Positions 63,337 to 64,000 of a DNA stretch of 64,000 bases are shown here, piece by piece (position 1 is the stretch's first letter; each line of letters begins with the position of its first letter). The position numbers and the translations under genes were made by a program. A model generated the notes under the pieces. It was not told the origin of the DNA. It saw only the letters and a list, made by a program, of their open reading frames with translations, and ran no database searches. This DNA comes from Hyphomicrobiales bacterium (GTDB taxonomy: Bacteria > Pseudomonadota > Alphaproteobacteria > Rhizobiales > Rhizobiaceae): assembly GCA_900465915.1 (NCBI GenBank), contig UBKJ01000017.1, positions 310,001-374,000 of the forward strand, given 5' to 3'.

Positions 63337-63852
63337 TCAGAGCCGATAGGCGATGCTGTCGTTCCAGAAGCGGTCGAGGCGCTGGAGCGAGCGGTTCATG
63401 GCGGTGAACTCCTCGACCTGGATGCCGCCGACCTGCTCGATGGAGGCGATATGGCGTTCGTAGAGGGCGGCGACCTGGGCGGCGATCTCGGCGCCCTTCT
63501 CCGTCAGGCTGACGCGGACCGAGCGGCGGTCGACGCGCGAGCGCTGGTGGTGGACGAAGCCCAGCTCGACCAGCTTCTTGAGGTTGTAGGAGACGTTGGA
63601 GCCGAGATAATAGCCGCGCGAGCGCAGCTCGCCCGCCGTCAGCTCGGAATTGCCGATGTTGAACAGGAGCAGCGCCTGCGTGGCGTTGATGTCGCTCCGG
63701 CCGCTGCGGTCGAACTCGTCCTTGACCACGTCGAGCAGGCGGCGGTGCAGCCGCTCGACCAGTTGCAGCGCCTCCAGATAGAGGCCGCGCAGCGCCATGT
63801 GCGGGGCCTGAAGCGGGAAGGAAGCGTCCATTGCGCGCCGGGTGTTGTTCAT
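63337..63852 (-). CDS. ldtR: MarR-family regulator LdtR
   Basis: 171 residues, winged-helix MarR fold: NATQALLLFNIGNSELTAGELRSRGYYLGSNVSYNLKKLVELGFVHHQRSRVDRRSVRVSLTEKG. The N-terminus, the GYYLGSNVSYNLKKL recognition helix and the C-terminus closely fit LdtR of Rhizobiales, known from Liberibacter and Sinorhizobium as activator of an L,D-transpeptidase gene. The target gene is two genes downstream. Confidence 0.88.
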   Translation of the reverse strand: MNNTRRAMDASFPLQAPHMALRGLYLEALQLVERLHRRLLDVVKDEFDRSGRSDINATQALLLFNIGNSELTAGELRSRGYYLGSNVSYNLKKLVELGFVHHQRSRVDRRSVRVSLTEKGAEIAAQVAALYERHIASIEQVGGIQVEEFTAMNRSLQRLDRFWNDSIAYRL

Positions 63853-63972
63853 GTTCGTCGCCTCTCTGTCGGAGCGGCTCGTCCGGTAAACCGGGGGCCG
63901 CTCTCCTGTCCTGTTACGCGGTCCGTTTTCCGACCGTCGATGGGAGGAGATTAGGCGAGACGCATAAAATTC

Positions 63973-63992
63973 GACTTAAAAGTCAGACTTAA
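63973..63992. promoter_or_regulatory. Candidate LdtR/MarR operator upstream of ldtR
   Basis: GACT-TAAA-AGTC (63973-63984) is a short dyad, immediately followed by a second GACTTAA (63986-63992); AGTCAGACT bridges them. The arrangement of adjacent GACTTAA half-sites, about 120 bases before the ldtR start, suggests autoregulation. The spot is at the window edge, so more repeats may lie beyond. Confidence 0.4.
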
Positions 63993-64000
63993 CAGCTACT

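Overview
The window is high-GC DNA from an alphaproteobacterium of the order Hyphomicrobiales (Rhizobiales), probably near Phyllobacteriaceae/Brucellaceae. This rests on two conserved chromosomal blocks. One is rplM-rpsI, agmatinase, argC, ctaA, DUF2842. The other is ldtR, L,D-transpeptidase, glyA, nrdR-ribD-ribE-nusB, hppA, bamE, CBP3, DUF177, plsX-fabH-ihfA-merR, tRNA-Pro. The genus cannot be fixed by reading alone.

Left part (1-29088) is a catabolic island of three modules. (a) 1-7586, minus strand: a ribose-type ABC importer, a FGGY kinase, a HAD phosphatase, an SDR and a glycerol-dehydrogenase-like enzyme (cut by the window edge), which looks like a sugar or polyol operon. (b) 7784-12796, plus strand, divergent from (a): cupin-type phosphoglucose isomerase, KDPG-type aldolase, shikimate-dehydrogenase-like enzyme, 2-hydroxyacid dehydrogenase, UlaG-like lactonase and an RpiR regulator. 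An inverted pair of similar sites flanks the shared (a)/(b) promoter. (c) 12801-29088: an amino-acid or imino-acid style module with two minus-strand operons (decarboxylase pair/FAD oxidase/SDR/VOC/PxpA and cupin/SDR/D-amino-acid dehydrogenase/NIPSNAP/DapA-like lyase), a LysR and a GntR regulator, and a plus-strand branched-chain-type ABC importer ending in a proline racemase/hydroxyproline epimerase family enzyme. A 50-bp element, 47/50 identical, precedes both the LysR-divergent operon and the ABC importer operon in the same orientation relative to its target, tying them into one probable LysR regulon.

Middle part (29089-34300) holds a tandem pair of Flp pilin genes, a GlsB/YeaQ-type membrane protein, a Gly/Tyr-rich lipoprotein, a cupin next to an O-acetylhomoserine sulfhydrylase gene, a CoA-binding protein and the rplM-rpsI operon. 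Then (34670-47320) come agmatinase, argC, a small kinase, ctaA, DUF2842 and a compact exopolysaccharide locus: GNAT, a Wzc-like protein with a broken P-loop, Wza-like exporter, glycosyltransferase, initiating sugar-phosphate transferase and O-antigen ligase/polymerase.

Right part (47400-64000) has tRNA-Pro(GGG), a SugE/Gdx exporter behind a twin-hairpin guanidine-II (mini-ykkC) riboswitch-like leader, and the lipid/riboflavin/serine housekeeping block. Between glyA and the L,D-transpeptidase gene lies a 243-residue protein that closely resembles the catalytic S1 subunit of pertussis toxin (mono-ADP-ribosyltransferase). I consider this and the LysR-linked catabolic module the most interesting items.
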